Source of the DNA: Candidatus Raymondbacteria bacterium RIFOXYA2_FULL_49_16
GTDB taxonomy: Bacteria; Fibrobacterota; OXYB2-FULL-49-7; XYB2-FULL-49-35
Length of the DNA stretch: 64,000 bases
Reading direction: 5' to 3'
Assembly (NCBI GenBank): GCA_001789205.1
Contig: MFYT01000107.1
Location: forward strand, 1 to 64,000
The position numbers and the translations under genes are program-made. Shown piece by piece: positions 1 through 7,636 of the stretch; positions within the stretch are counted from its first letter, which is position 1, and the number at the start of each line of letters is the position of its first letter. Under the pieces are notes generated by a model. It was not told the origin of the DNA. It saw only the letters and a list, made by a program, of their open reading frames with translations, and made no database searches.

Positions 1-62
1 TACGTCTCGCCTCTTGTCAAGTCTTTTCTTCAAAAACCTCAATTTTTAGAGGTGCCCTAGGG

Positions 63-890
63 TTATTTTGTCCCATTTTTCCCTGCCAATATTTCAAAGG
101 CATGGTTAACTGTTGACGAATCAAGGATTGATTCTAATTTATTAGAGGTAAAATCATATGATTTTAACACTGACGGTTCAGACAAATAGTTAAACGTGCC
201 GTCATTGTTGTCATCAACGCCATATTTGATGATAAACTTATTAATATGGTGAAGATACTTAAAATCAATGATTGTACTATTGGCATTTTGAACCATAACC
301 AACGTGTCTTTCAATATATTGTAAATATAAAGTTCTTGCATATCTCTTTGAGTTAAGACACCGTCCTTGTCAGTATCAATGGATGCGCCACGCATGATTA
401 GGAGAGGGCTTGAAGGGAGGGTAAAATATTCAACACGGTTTGCGCTGACCCGGAATTGAAAAAGAAGACGAAAGTTTGAATTACAGTTCTCTGAAAAAAT
501 AAAATTGTTAAAATTGCCAAAATATATCTTTTTTGATAATGCGGCCCGTGAACCCACGCCTCCTCCTAAGGGCATTGATTCATAATAGTCAGACACGGTT
601 TCGCCCCTTTTGAATTGTTTGGGCTCATGCAATGTTTTTTGATCAATGGAAAAGAGATAATAACCTTTTGTTGAATCAAGTTCTATCGGTAAATTAAAAT
701 CCAATATCTTCTGAAATTTATTATCTGCAGAAAGTGCAGCGACTTTATCAGAAGATATCACAGCGTTTTGATTATGCGATCTCGGGATAAAATCTTTAAT
801 TAACTGGTAGATTCCAAATGATGCAAGAATGATACCCAAGGTGCCAAATATGGCAAAAATAATGTTGTTATACTTTTGAAGTTTATTCAT
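63..890 (-). CDS. Membrane-anchored hypothetical protein with EF-hand-like loops
   Basis: 275 aa, no family recognised. A single hydrophobic segment at about residues 9-31 should anchor the protein in the inner membrane with the rest outside. Two acidic loops resemble calcium-binding EF-hand or dockerin loops: DTDKDGVLTQRD (around residue 175) and DDNNDGTFN (around residue 228). Such loops often occur in secreted bacterial proteins of unknown role. The start is supported by an AAGGA element 8 bases before the ATG. It is the last gene of a minus-strand series of small accessory genes and lies 63 bp from the next one. Calcium binding is an inference from the loop pattern only. Confidence 0.6.
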   Translation of the reverse strand: MNKLQKYNNIIFAIFGTLGIILASFGIYQLIKDFIPRSHNQNAVISSDKVAALSADNKFQKILDFNLPIELDSTKGYYLFSIDQKTLHEPKQFKRGETVSDYYESMPLGGGVGSRAALSKKIYFGNFNNFIFSENCNSNFRLLFQFRVSANRVEYFTLPSSPLLIMRGASIDTDKDGVLTQRDMQELYIYNILKDTLVMVQNANSTIIDFKYLHHINKFIIKYGVDDNNDGTFNYLSEPSVLKSYDFTSNKLESILDSSTVNHAFEILAGKNGTK

Positions 891-953
891 TTTGTTATCC
901 TTTTTGGTTAAATTAAGAAGGCGCCATACCAGGTCATCGGTTCTTCCGATAGG

Positions 954-1976
954 TCATAATCCAAACCTGTATATGTTCCCCGAAGAGCTGGTCGCCCATC
1001 CATGCGTTTGATCCACGAAAAACATATCATTCAGATGGGCTGCCTCGAATTGATGCTCCCAGGTGATGCCGCCATCATATGTCTGCCAGATCCCCTGCAT
1101 AGGGTTAGGAGCCAAATTATTGGTTTCAGTAGCAGCCCAGCCAATAGTTTCGGTTACGAAATGAACTGACCATATGAATGGTATGTTCAAGTGCTGACAT
1201 GTCCAGGTTTTTCCAGAATCGGTTGTGGCTACAATAGTTCCGTTCGTAGAGTCGTCTGGGGCAACAGTTGCAATCCAACCCTTTGCATGGTTAATAAAAA
1301 ACAGGTCCATAAAGATAACCATGGCGCCATAGTCAAGCGAATTGAGATTTATGATATTCCAATTATTTCCGCCGTCGACCGTATGGAGGACGAGTCTGTT
1401 TGTGGCTGTGGCCCACCCTTCAAGAGAATCCAGGAATTGAACTGATGTGATGGCATAGATCGTATTACTCGTTTGAGGCGTCCATGTGATTCCACCGTCA
1501 GTGGTATGATGAATGCCGCCAAAATTATCCACAATCCAGCCGATTCGCTCATTAACAAAAGACAATCCCATGTAAAGCCTGCGGCTTTCGCCGGCAGGTT
1601 GCTGCCAAGCCCAGGTGTCACCGCCATCAGTCGTTTTTCCAATCCAATTACCGTGTCCGCCTATCCAACCATGCAAGGAATCAGTAAAGAATACACATCT
1701 AAGACTGCCGGATGTGCCGCTCAATTGGGGAGTCCATGAGATACCACCATCGTGTGTGTGAACGATCTTTCCAGCGTTGCCCACTATCCACCCATTGAGC
1801 TGGTCGAGAAAAAAGATTCCTTCATGACCGTAAGTAGAAGAATCGATCTGGTGGCAGATTTCCCATGCTGCCGAGGGTGGGGGAGATGATGGTTCTGGCA
1901 CTGGCTCTATGGCTTTGTTACAGGCACAGAAGAAAATTGGGATGATACATAAAAGGGTAAGAAGCATATGGGTCAT
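954..1976 (-). CDS. Ycf48/BNR-type beta-propeller lipoprotein
   Basis: 340 aa. The N-terminus is a signal peptide ending in a cysteine (FFCAC), so it is probably a lipoprotein, followed by a Pro/Ser-rich linker. The rest consists of about six repeats built on G-W-I-V-G and T-x-D-G-G-x-x-W motifs (for example HTHDGGISW, KTTDGGDTW, HTVDGGNNW, QTYDGGITW). This is the blade pattern of Ycf48/HCF136-like and sialidase-type (BNR) propellers. In non-photosynthetic bacteria these are secreted or surface proteins of mostly unknown function; nothing here indicates catalysis. It lies downstream of an attC-like hairpin on its own strand, suggesting it may be mobile. Confidence 0.75.
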   Translation of the reverse strand: MTHMLLTLLCIIPIFFCACNKAIEPVPEPSSPPPSAAWEICHQIDSSTYGHEGIFFLDQLNGWIVGNAGKIVHTHDGGISWTPQLSGTSGSLRCVFFTDSLHGWIGGHGNWIGKTTDGGDTWAWQQPAGESRRLYMGLSFVNERIGWIVDNFGGIHHTTDGGITWTPQTSNTIYAITSVQFLDSLEGWATATNRLVLHTVDGGNNWNIINLNSLDYGAMVIFMDLFFINHAKGWIATVAPDDSTNGTIVATTDSGKTWTCQHLNIPFIWSVHFVTETIGWAATETNNLAPNPMQGIWQTYDGGITWEHQFEAAHLNDMFFVDQTHGWATSSSGNIYRFGL

Positions 1977-2041
1977 GACTATACCTTTTCTGTTAGAGTT
2001 GCCATGATTAGAAGGTTGATGTGATAACCGCGGTTTAATAC

Positions 2042-2145
2042 GCGCAACGTTGGGCCGCTAACCTGCGCGTGACAACCAATTCAAAAACCCTTTCTGGAAC
2101 CATGGTTCCCTATAATATGGCGCCAGGTTGAGCGGCCTTGTTGCT
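2042..2145 (-). repeat. attC-like imperfect inverted repeat (possible integron recombination site)
   Basis: Two arms can pair: GCAAC at 2044-2048 with GTTGC at 2140-2144, and GGCCGCTAACCTG at 2053-2065 with its complement at 2124-2137. An unpaired spacer of 2-4 nt lies between the two stems, and a single extra G at 2130 bulges from the inner stem. The centre carries a perfect 14-bp palindrome at 2096-2109 (GGAACCATGGTTCC). Two stem blocks, an unpaired spacer, an extrahelical base and a variable terminal hairpin form the architecture of integron attC sites. The minus-strand end GTTGCGC fits GTTRRRY with one mismatch. No integrase is visible, so this is a structural resemblance, not proof. Confidence 0.35.
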
Positions 2146-2177
2146 TTGTGTCTTTCGCATATTCGTAGTTGTTTGAT

Positions 2178-2190
2178 TATGCTGGCTGAT
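2178..2190 (+). repeat. Left copy of a 13-bp perfect inverted repeat flanking the small lipoprotein gene
   Basis: TATGCTGGCTGAT here is the exact reverse complement of 2588-2600. The two copies lie 2 and 5 bp outside the coding region 2193-2582, so they bracket exactly one gene. No target-site duplication is visible outside them. Confidence 0.6.
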
Positions 2191-2192
2191 CA

Positions 2193-2582
2193 TTATTGTT
2201 TTAATTCTAAGTATATGTTGGTGTCAATTTTGATGTTCTCCTTAATCATAATATCAATAATATCATAACTTTGATGTCGAAATTGAATTTTATAGGAATT
2301 TACTCCACTATATTTCTCCGGAACTGTATAGTTAATGTTATAAATCCCGGTGGAATCAGTCTTTTCATCATACATAGAATAAAATACTTCTCCATCCCAA
2401 CTAAATAAATTATTACAAAATAAAGTTATTTGAACGCTATCTAATGTACGCTTGTTTGAATTATCAAAAATAGTTCCAGAAATAATAATTTCGTCTGGTT
2501 CTTTTTTATCGTCATCAAGTAGCCTTGAACAGCTCAGGAAACACATACTTAATGTAATAGTCAGTACAACTTTATTAACCAT
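2193..2582 (-). CDS. Small lipoprotein with a regulatory-like beta-sandwich domain
   Basis: 129 aa. The signal peptide ends in a clear lipobox (CFLSC), so it is lipidated at about Cys18. An acidic linker (DDDKKEPDE) follows. The remainder has the layout of a carboxypeptidase-regulatory/transthyretin-like beta sandwich: an early I-S-G-T-I-F-D strand, a DSVQITL strand, a D-S-T-G-I-Y-N-I hairpin and a final I-D-T-N-I-Y-L-E-L strand. Such domains are common as surface or adhesive modules in FCB bacteria. The gene is exactly enclosed by 13-bp perfect inverted repeats. AT-rich compared with the core genes, suggesting horizontal origin. Confidence 0.65.
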   Translation of the reverse strand: MVNKVVLTITLSMCFLSCSRLLDDDKKEPDEIIISGTIFDNSNKRTLDSVQITLFCNNLFSWDGEVFYSMYDEKTDSTGIYNINYTVPEKYSGVNSYKIQFRHQSYDIIDIMIKENIKIDTNIYLELKQ

Positions 2583-2587
2583 ATTTA

Positions 2588-2600
2588 ATCAGCCAGCATA
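2588..2600 (-). repeat. Right copy of the 13-bp perfect inverted repeat
   Basis: ATCAGCCAGCATA, reverse complement of 2178-2190. It lies 5 bp upstream of the start codon of the small lipoprotein gene, so it also covers the position where a ribosome-binding site would be expected. Confidence 0.6.
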
Positions 2601-2635
2601 TTTACACATTTTCAGGCTATGCGAAGACCATCAAA

Positions 2636-2710
2636 ACCGGGTAGGGCAGGGCCCTTGCGGGCCCTTTCCCCCCTAAGAACCGTACTTGATAGTTTCCCAT
2701 CATACGGCTA
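2636..2710 (-). ncRNA. Group II intron 3' end: domains V and VI
   Basis: Read on the minus strand, 2710-2676 folds as a canonical domain V. It has the AGC triad in AGCCGTA pairing with the GTACGGTT side, and an upper stem TGATGG/CTATCA closed by a GAAA tetraloop. A G-rich linker leads to a second hairpin (GGGCCC, GCAA loop, GGGCCC) and then CCCTACCC, matching domain VI with its branch-site A. The sequence style resembles bacterial class C introns. The exact 3' splice boundary (about 2636) is estimated. Confidence 0.75.
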
Positions 2711-2719
2711 AAGCATTCC

Positions 2720-3407
2720 TTAAGACCGCCCTTGTGGAACAGTCCGGTGATTGTACCTCAGAATCGCACGGGCCGACAACTCTTTCCACAGACGCGCCTC
2801 CTTCTTCTCCCGCCTGTACGAGAAATATCCCGCATACGCAGGATCATACGGGTTTGCGTCCGCCTTTATCTTGAGATGCCGCCTGATGCCTATGGAGCTG
2901 ACGCGAACCACGCAATACAGTTGTACCCCTTTCTTGCGTTTACGCCTTACCGAGAATATCCATTTCTGCCCAGCCGCTTGCCAATACTGTTGTATCAACC
3001 AGCCTTTGGACTTTCCAGGATGGTTCCGGCGTATCATTCTCCATAGCTGCCCGTAGACATACTGGTCAACCCGGTTAAACGCCCCTGACGCCACAACATG
3101 ACGGTGGTAATTGGCCCATCCACGAAGCGTTTCATTCAGCTTCCCAATGAGCTTTTCCATCAGGTCGTTCCTATACGTACGGATGATGGTTCCCGCCTTT
3201 TCAATGATTGTCCGGACCGCCTCTATCGAGGGCGTTATGCGAAGCACACTGCCGAACTTGCGAAAAGACTGGCCGAGGAACTTGAAACCATCCCTGATAT
3301 AGGTTATCCTACTTTTCTCCTCTGAGATTGTAAGGCCGCGTTTTGCAAGGAACGCTTTGACCGCGGGGATGATCTTCATCACCAGCAGTCTTCTCGACTT
3401 GGCCGTG
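2720..3407 (-). pseudogene. ltrA: 5'-truncated group II intron maturase/reverse transcriptase
   Basis: Only the C-terminal part of an intron-encoded protein remains. From residues GTAKSRRLL onwards the frame (open from at least 3407, first ATG at 3382) matches the end of the RT domain (FLAKRGLTISEEKSRIT), then the maturase domain X (FKFLGQSFRKFG, GWANYHRHVV) and a basic C-terminus. The catalytic YADD palm motif and everything before it are missing. Reading upstream of about 3407 the similarity stops, so a deletion or recombination removed the intron 5' end. No HNH endonuclease motif follows the ANPYDPAYAGYF segment. The product cannot be an active reverse transcriptase. Confidence 0.8.
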
Positions 3408-3602
3408 CCTTGCGCTGGAGTTCTTCGGAGCTATTCCATTCCAGCGTCAAGATATTTCATAGTATTTCTATGGCGCCTGATAGCCACCCCTATATCAGTA
3501 AGATAGTGCTTATTCTGTGCAAATATCAAGTACTTGGTCTGGACAGATCGCGTGCTGTGGTGTTTGGTATGGGCGACTGTTTTGCCCGACTTTTTATCGG
3601 AA

Positions 3603-3770
3603 TTATGCCGCTTTGTGCCTGCGCAAACGACGAGGTTTAAAAAATACCAGACGGTCCTTCAGCGGCTCTTGTATCGCCTGAATATGAAAAAGCCTTTCCG
3701 CTCTCGTCTGCAATTTATCATCCAGTTTGCGACGGATATTCCGTATTTCAGCTACAATTGGATCGCTCAT
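3603..3770 (-). CDS. Small protein paired with a PIN-domain toxin (putative antitoxin)
   Basis: 55 aa starting MSDPIVAEIRNIRRKLDD. This opening resembles small proteins with SDPI-x-E-I-R-x-I-R starts that are commonly encoded directly downstream of MNRVYIE-type PIN proteins. The start at 3770 is preferred over an in-frame upstream start because GGAGG lies 8 bases before it and the toxin gene stops only 2 bp upstream. The C-terminus is strongly basic (KPRRLRRHK). An antitoxin role is inferred from gene order; the order toxin then antitoxin is reversed relative to most type II modules. Confidence 0.6.
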   Translation of the reverse strand: MSDPIVAEIRNIRRKLDDKLQTRAERLFHIQAIQEPLKDRLVFFKPRRLRRHKAA

Positions 3771-3772
3771 AA

Positions 3773-4243
3773 CTAAACCTCCACTAATTCTTCTGGAGTA
3801 CAAATGACAGGAGTCTCAAGATCTCGTGATGCGTTGATGTCTTCAACCATATGTCGAAGATGGGCATTTGCCAGGTGGGTAAAGTTCCAAGTAACCAGGT
3901 ATTCAACCCCGTTAAGGGTTGCACATGCCAAATGAAGTGCATCGTACCATGCCTTTGAAGGTAAATTTAATTTTTTGAAATAAGTTTTGGCAAGGTTGTC
4001 CGTAACGGAATTAGCGCCAAGAATCGTAAAGGTTTTGACAGATGCAAGTCTCTTTTGGGCTGCCGCAGGGTCTCCTTTGGATATCTCAGTTAGCACAAAT
4101 GCAGAAACGCAAGGTACAAGCTTGATTATGGCTTTCTTCCACCACCGTTTTGTGATTAGCTGATGCGCCCGCACTTCTATTAGTGAGCTGGGTCTTGCGG
4201 TAAAATAACTGATCACCGTGGATTCGATATATACCCTATTCAT
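3773..4243 (-). CDS. PIN-domain protein (VapC-type ribonuclease toxin)
   Basis: 156 aa. The opening MNRVYIESTVISYFTARPS is typical of a PIN subfamily in which an early acidic residue starts the metal site (Glu here). Later features are FVLTEISKGD (second acidic site), YDALHLACATLNGVEYLVTWN (third acidic site and the conserved W-N-hydrophobic end) and the N-F-T-H-L-A-N motif. PIN proteins of TA modules cleave RNA in the cytoplasm. It is translationally close to the 55-aa gene downstream. An AAGGA lies 14 bases before the ATG. Probably an addiction or stress module within the accessory region; the RNA target cannot be read from sequence. Confidence 0.75.
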   Translation of the reverse strand: MNRVYIESTVISYFTARPSSLIEVRAHQLITKRWWKKAIIKLVPCVSAFVLTEISKGDPAAAQKRLASVKTFTILGANSVTDNLAKTYFKKLNLPSKAWYDALHLACATLNGVEYLVTWNFTHLANAHLRHMVEDINASRDLETPVICTPEELVEV

Positions 4244-4419
4244 GTCAATAAATATATCCTTTTATGAGTAACAAAGCAAATGGAACCCGAGATTTTAATG
4301 TGTGATAAAATGTCAGTTGAAATTTCTGGGACCATTGGTTCTCCTTGAAGTACGATGTTGGGGGATTACAGCTGTATTTTAGGATATTCCTATGTAATTG
4401 CATGAATGACGCCAAGGGG

Positions 4420-4448
4420 TTGACTTTGATTTGTAGGAATTGTATTTT
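4420..4448 (+). promoter_or_regulatory. Predicted sigma-70 promoter for the tetR-efflux operon
   Basis: TTGACT at 4420-4425, a 17-bp spacer and TATTTT at 4443-4448. Transcription would begin near 4455, inside the longest possible reading frame of the regulator, which argues for translation starting at 4484. Confidence 0.45.
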
Positions 4449-4483
4449 GAATGGCTGTACAGAAAAGTGACTTTGGAGTCAGA

Positions 4484-5137
4484 ATGGAAGAATTAAAAGA
4501 AACCCGGGAAAAAGCAGTGCGCGATGCCAAGCGCAACCTCATCCTCGACGCGTCAGTAAAAGTCTTTGGCGAAAAAGGCTTTCACGAAACCCGTTTGGAG
4601 GACATTGCAGCCCAGGCCGGCTTCTCTAAGGCCTCTCTCTACAACTACTACGAGGACAAAGAATCCATTTTCCTGCATCTGGCCATACGCGAACACGAAC
4701 GCCTGTGCGATAAGTTCGAAACCCTTGATTTGCCCAAGGACTCCTTCCAATCAGCATTGCGCACATTTTTGACCGTGCTGGTGCATGAAATGGGGGCGCG
4801 CTTTGCCTTTATCGCAGCAGTCTCCAATTTCCAGACAGGCGTGTTCTGCGGCCATGAAACATTCGGCAAGCACCGTGAGACCCTGATAAAACAGTTCCAG
4901 ACAGCTGTTGCGCGCATACAGGAACAGATACTGCGCCTGGTATCGCAGGCAAAAAGCAGCGGAGAAATCCGCAGCCCGCTTTCGGAACAGGCCATTACCA
5001 AATATATCAGTTCAATCATCAGGGGCATCATGTACGAATGGAAAATAAAGGGCAAAATGGGCGATATCACCGTGGAAGTGAACGAGATACTTGAGTTTGT
5101 CTGTCACGGCGCCACAGGGCCCGCTCAAACCGCATAA
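4484..5137 (+). CDS. TetR/AcrR-family transcriptional regulator
   Basis: 217 aa from the ATG at 4484 (a longer frame starts at 4451). The N-terminal helix-turn-helix is canonical: ILDASVKVFGEKGFHETRLEDIAAQAGFSKASLYNYYEDKESIF contains the KGF, T-x-x-x-I-A-x-x-A and G-x-x-x-L-Y-x-Y-F positions. The C-terminal half is all-helical and binds ligands in this family. TetR proteins usually repress adjacent pumps and release DNA when the substrate binds. The gene lies directly upstream of an RND efflux operon, 28 bp before the TolC-like gene, and is probably co-transcribed with it. The start at 4484 has TGGAG 8 bases upstream and fits the predicted promoter. Confidence 0.9.
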   Translation: MEELKETREKAVRDAKRNLILDASVKVFGEKGFHETRLEDIAAQAGFSKASLYNYYEDKESIFLHLAIREHERLCDKFETLDLPKDSFQSALRTFLTVLVHEMGARFAFIAAVSNFQTGVFCGHETFGKHRETLIKQFQTAVARIQEQILRLVSQAKSSGEIRSPLSEQAITKYISSIIRGIMYEWKIKGKMGDITVEVNEILEFVCHGATGPAQTA

Positions 5138-5165
5138 TACGCGTGGTTCAAGGAGACGATATTAT

Positions 5166-6569
5166 ATGATACGATTGATTGTCATCGCGTTTGCAGGCCT
5201 CTTTATGGCAGCGCCTTGTCTGGCAAAAACCTATTCCCTCAACGAATTGATGGAAATAGGCCTGAAGAATTCCAAGCAGATAAAGGCCGTGGAAGAGGAG
5301 CGCACCAAACTCAACGCGCAGATCCGCGAATATTATGGCAAGGCGCTTCCCAGCATTGATCTTTCAGCCAATTATCAGTACGCCTTTGCCCAATACAGCG
5401 CTTTCACCTCGGGCGGCAGCGGGGGATCGGGCGGCGCGTCATTTTCCGGCATAGTCTCGCAGTATCAGGGTACTGAACCAGGCGCATATGCGCTTGCCCA
5501 GGGCGTTGACATGGCATTTGCCCAGTTTGCTGATTTTTCCAAATACATAAAAGACCAGACTGCCACTGTCTCTCTTTCGCTCAAACAAACCCTTTTTGCC
5601 CAGGGCAAGGTTTCAATTGGTCTTAAAATTGCAAAACTCGGCCGCGAAAACCTTGAGACCAGGCGGCAGTCAGTTACGGATTCCACCAGGGCGACCATTG
5701 CAAAGATGTTTTACGCTGCTCTGCTCACCAAAAAGAGCGAGGTTGTGCTGGGTGAAAGCGTTGCGCTCAACAAAGACATCTATAAATTTTCAGTGCTCAG
5801 GTTTCAGGTTGGAAAGACCAATGAACTCGATACGCTCATGGCGTGCATGAACTATGAACGCTCGGTCATGGACCACAAAAACCTTGAGACTGCCAAAAAG
5901 GTGCAGTATCTTGTCCTTATCAAGCAGACTGAAATTCCCGAGACCTTTGAGACCTTTGATATTGAGGGTGAATTTCCCATAGAAAATTATTTTCTTTCGT
6001 TTGACCAAGCCCAGCCCAAACTTCTCGATAAAAACAGCATGCTTGTTCAGCTTAAAAGACTGGGCTCTATTCAGGACTATCTGGTAAAATTCGCGTACAC
6101 TGATTTTCTGCCCGTGGCCTTTTGCGGTGCTTCGATTGGAAAGATGTCGCAATTCAACGCTGACGACGATATTACCTGGTACGACGATAAAAAGGTCTAT
6201 GCGGGTGTGTCGTGGAACCTCTTCAACGGGTTTCAAAACTCGCAGAAGATTGTCCAGGCAAAGTCAGACCGCGATAATTTCAAGAACACACAGCGTATAG
6301 TCACTGACGGCCTTGAAATAGGCTTACGAAACGCGTGCGAAGCCCTGGCAAATTCGCGCGACAATGTGGTTTCGGCCCAGGCCATGGTCAATTTTGCGGA
6401 GCGCGCCTATACAGTGGCTAAAAAAGGCTATGAAAACGGTTTGCAGACAATGACCGAATACCAGAACGCTGAATTGGGCCTCAAAAACGCGAAACTGGGC
6501 CTGCACCGGGCGCAATTCGCCTATTACAGTGCGGTCATAGACGTTAAACTGCTTATAAACGAACTTTAA
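5166..6569 (+). CDS. TolC-family outer-membrane efflux protein
   Basis: 467 aa. A signal peptide (MIRLIVIAFAGLFMAAPCLAK) is followed by YSLNELMEIGLKNSKQIKAVEEE, the classic first helix of outer-membrane efflux proteins. Two long helical repeats then alternate with strand regions, ending in a GYENGLQTMTEYQNAELGLKNAKL helix typical of the family. A glycine/serine-rich stretch (GGSGGSGGAS) near residue 80 lies in the first extracellular loop region. It forms the trimeric outer-membrane and periplasmic exit duct for the RND pump. The start is chosen for AGGAG 11 bases upstream; a 25-residue longer frame overlaps tetR. First structural gene of the tripartite system. Confidence 0.9.
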   Translation: MIRLIVIAFAGLFMAAPCLAKTYSLNELMEIGLKNSKQIKAVEEERTKLNAQIREYYGKALPSIDLSANYQYAFAQYSAFTSGGSGGSGGASFSGIVSQYQGTEPGAYALAQGVDMAFAQFADFSKYIKDQTATVSLSLKQTLFAQGKVSIGLKIAKLGRENLETRRQSVTDSTRATIAKMFYAALLTKKSEVVLGESVALNKDIYKFSVLRFQVGKTNELDTLMACMNYERSVMDHKNLETAKKVQYLVLIKQTEIPETFETFDIEGEFPIENYFLSFDQAQPKLLDKNSMLVQLKRLGSIQDYLVKFAYTDFLPVAFCGASIGKMSQFNADDDITWYDDKKVYAGVSWNLFNGFQNSQKIVQAKSDRDNFKNTQRIVTDGLEIGLRNACEALANSRDNVVSAQAMVNFAERAYTVAKKGYENGLQTMTEYQNAELGLKNAKLGLHRAQFAYYSAVIDVKLLINEL

Positions 6570-6591
6570 TCCAAGGAACTCGGAGATATAT

Positions 6592-7623
6592 ATGAAACAC
6601 AGCGTTATCCTGATCCCTGCCTGCCTGCTGCTTTTAGTGAACGTAGGATGTTCAAAAGGCAGCAAACAGAAACCTGAAAGCATTACCGACATCCAGAAAC
6701 GCGAAGGCGTTCCCGTGACAGTGGTCAAGGTACAGCGCACCGCGATTCAGGACTTTGAGACCGCGGGCGGCACTGTTGAAGGCATTTCCCAGACCACCAT
6801 GGTTTGTCCCACGCCCGGTGTTATTGCCGAGATATATGTTTCCGTTGGCCAGTCTGTTGCAGCAGGCGCGCAGCTCATGCGCATTGAACCCGACGGTCCT
6901 TCGTCACTCGATATTACCCAGGCACAGTACGAACAGGCGCAGAAATCGCTTGAGCGCATGACTACACTGGCTGAAGAGGGCGGGGTGTCGCAGGAGGCGC
7001 TTGATCAGGTAAAGACCGGATATGCTGCTGCAAAGGCCACCTATTCCGCTGCAAAACGGAGTGAAACGCTCTTTGCGCCCTTTGCCGGGATTGTGGCCAA
7101 TATCTACAAGCCTGTCAGAGACCGGGCTGATCGCAACATTGCGCTTCTCGAACTGGCTGTGTATTCAAAGGTCAAAGTTAAAATGCAGGTGTCAGACGCG
7201 CTGATCAACAAATTTAAAAAAGGACAGAAAGCCCGAGCTATTTTAGGCAGCGATACGCTTTCGGGAACAGTGACCCTTGTCTCGCTCGCAGGCCAGGAGA
7301 TGACCCATGTGTTTCCTGTTGAGGCGCTCTTTGCCAATCCGGATCGCATACTGAAACCCGGCATGTTTGTCACGGTCCAGGTGGCTGTTGACGAACGCGC
7401 AAACGCGCTGGTTCTTCCAATGGAAACCGTGATCTCCGAAGGAAAAAGCAACTCGGTCTTTGTGGTGAGTGCCGATAAACTCGCATCCAAACGCCAGGTG
7501 GTTCTGGGCATACGTGGAGGAAACGAATACGAGATCATAAGCGGCGTGCAGGAAGGGGAGTCCGTGGTCACCACTGGTTCCTCACTGCTAACCGAAGCAA
7601 CGCTGGTCAAGATCGTCAACTAA
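6592..7623 (+). CDS. RND efflux periplasmic adaptor (membrane fusion) lipoprotein
   Basis: 343 aa. The lipobox LVNVGC anchors the protein in the inner membrane. It contains the HlyD/AcrA layout: a first beta strand (VPVTVVKVQR), a lipoyl half-motif (PGVIAEIYVSVGQSVAAGAQLMRIEP), a short helical hairpin (YEQAQKSLERMTTLAEEGGVSQEALDQVKTGYAAA), the second lipoyl half (LFAPFAGIVANI), a beta-barrel (KVKVKMQVSDALINKFKKGQKARA) and a membrane-proximal domain (EGESVVTTGSSLL). It bridges the TolC-like channel and the RND permease. Tightly spaced genes on both sides (22 and 13 bp) indicate one operon. Confidence 0.93.
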   Translation: MKHSVILIPACLLLLVNVGCSKGSKQKPESITDIQKREGVPVTVVKVQRTAIQDFETAGGTVEGISQTTMVCPTPGVIAEIYVSVGQSVAAGAQLMRIEPDGPSSLDITQAQYEQAQKSLERMTTLAEEGGVSQEALDQVKTGYAAAKATYSAAKRSETLFAPFAGIVANIYKPVRDRADRNIALLELAVYSKVKVKMQVSDALINKFKKGQKARAILGSDTLSGTVTLVSLAGQEMTHVFPVEALFANPDRILKPGMFVTVQVAVDERANALVLPMETVISEGKSNSVFVVSADKLASKRQVVLGIRGGNEYEIISGVQEGESVVTTGSSLLTEATLVKIVN

Positions 7624-7636
7624 AAAGGAAGAGTGT

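Noticed and set aside
2720-3407. Intact retron or DGR reverse transcriptase
   Set aside because: Only the maturase end of a group II intron protein is present, with domain V next to it; the RT catalytic motif is missing.
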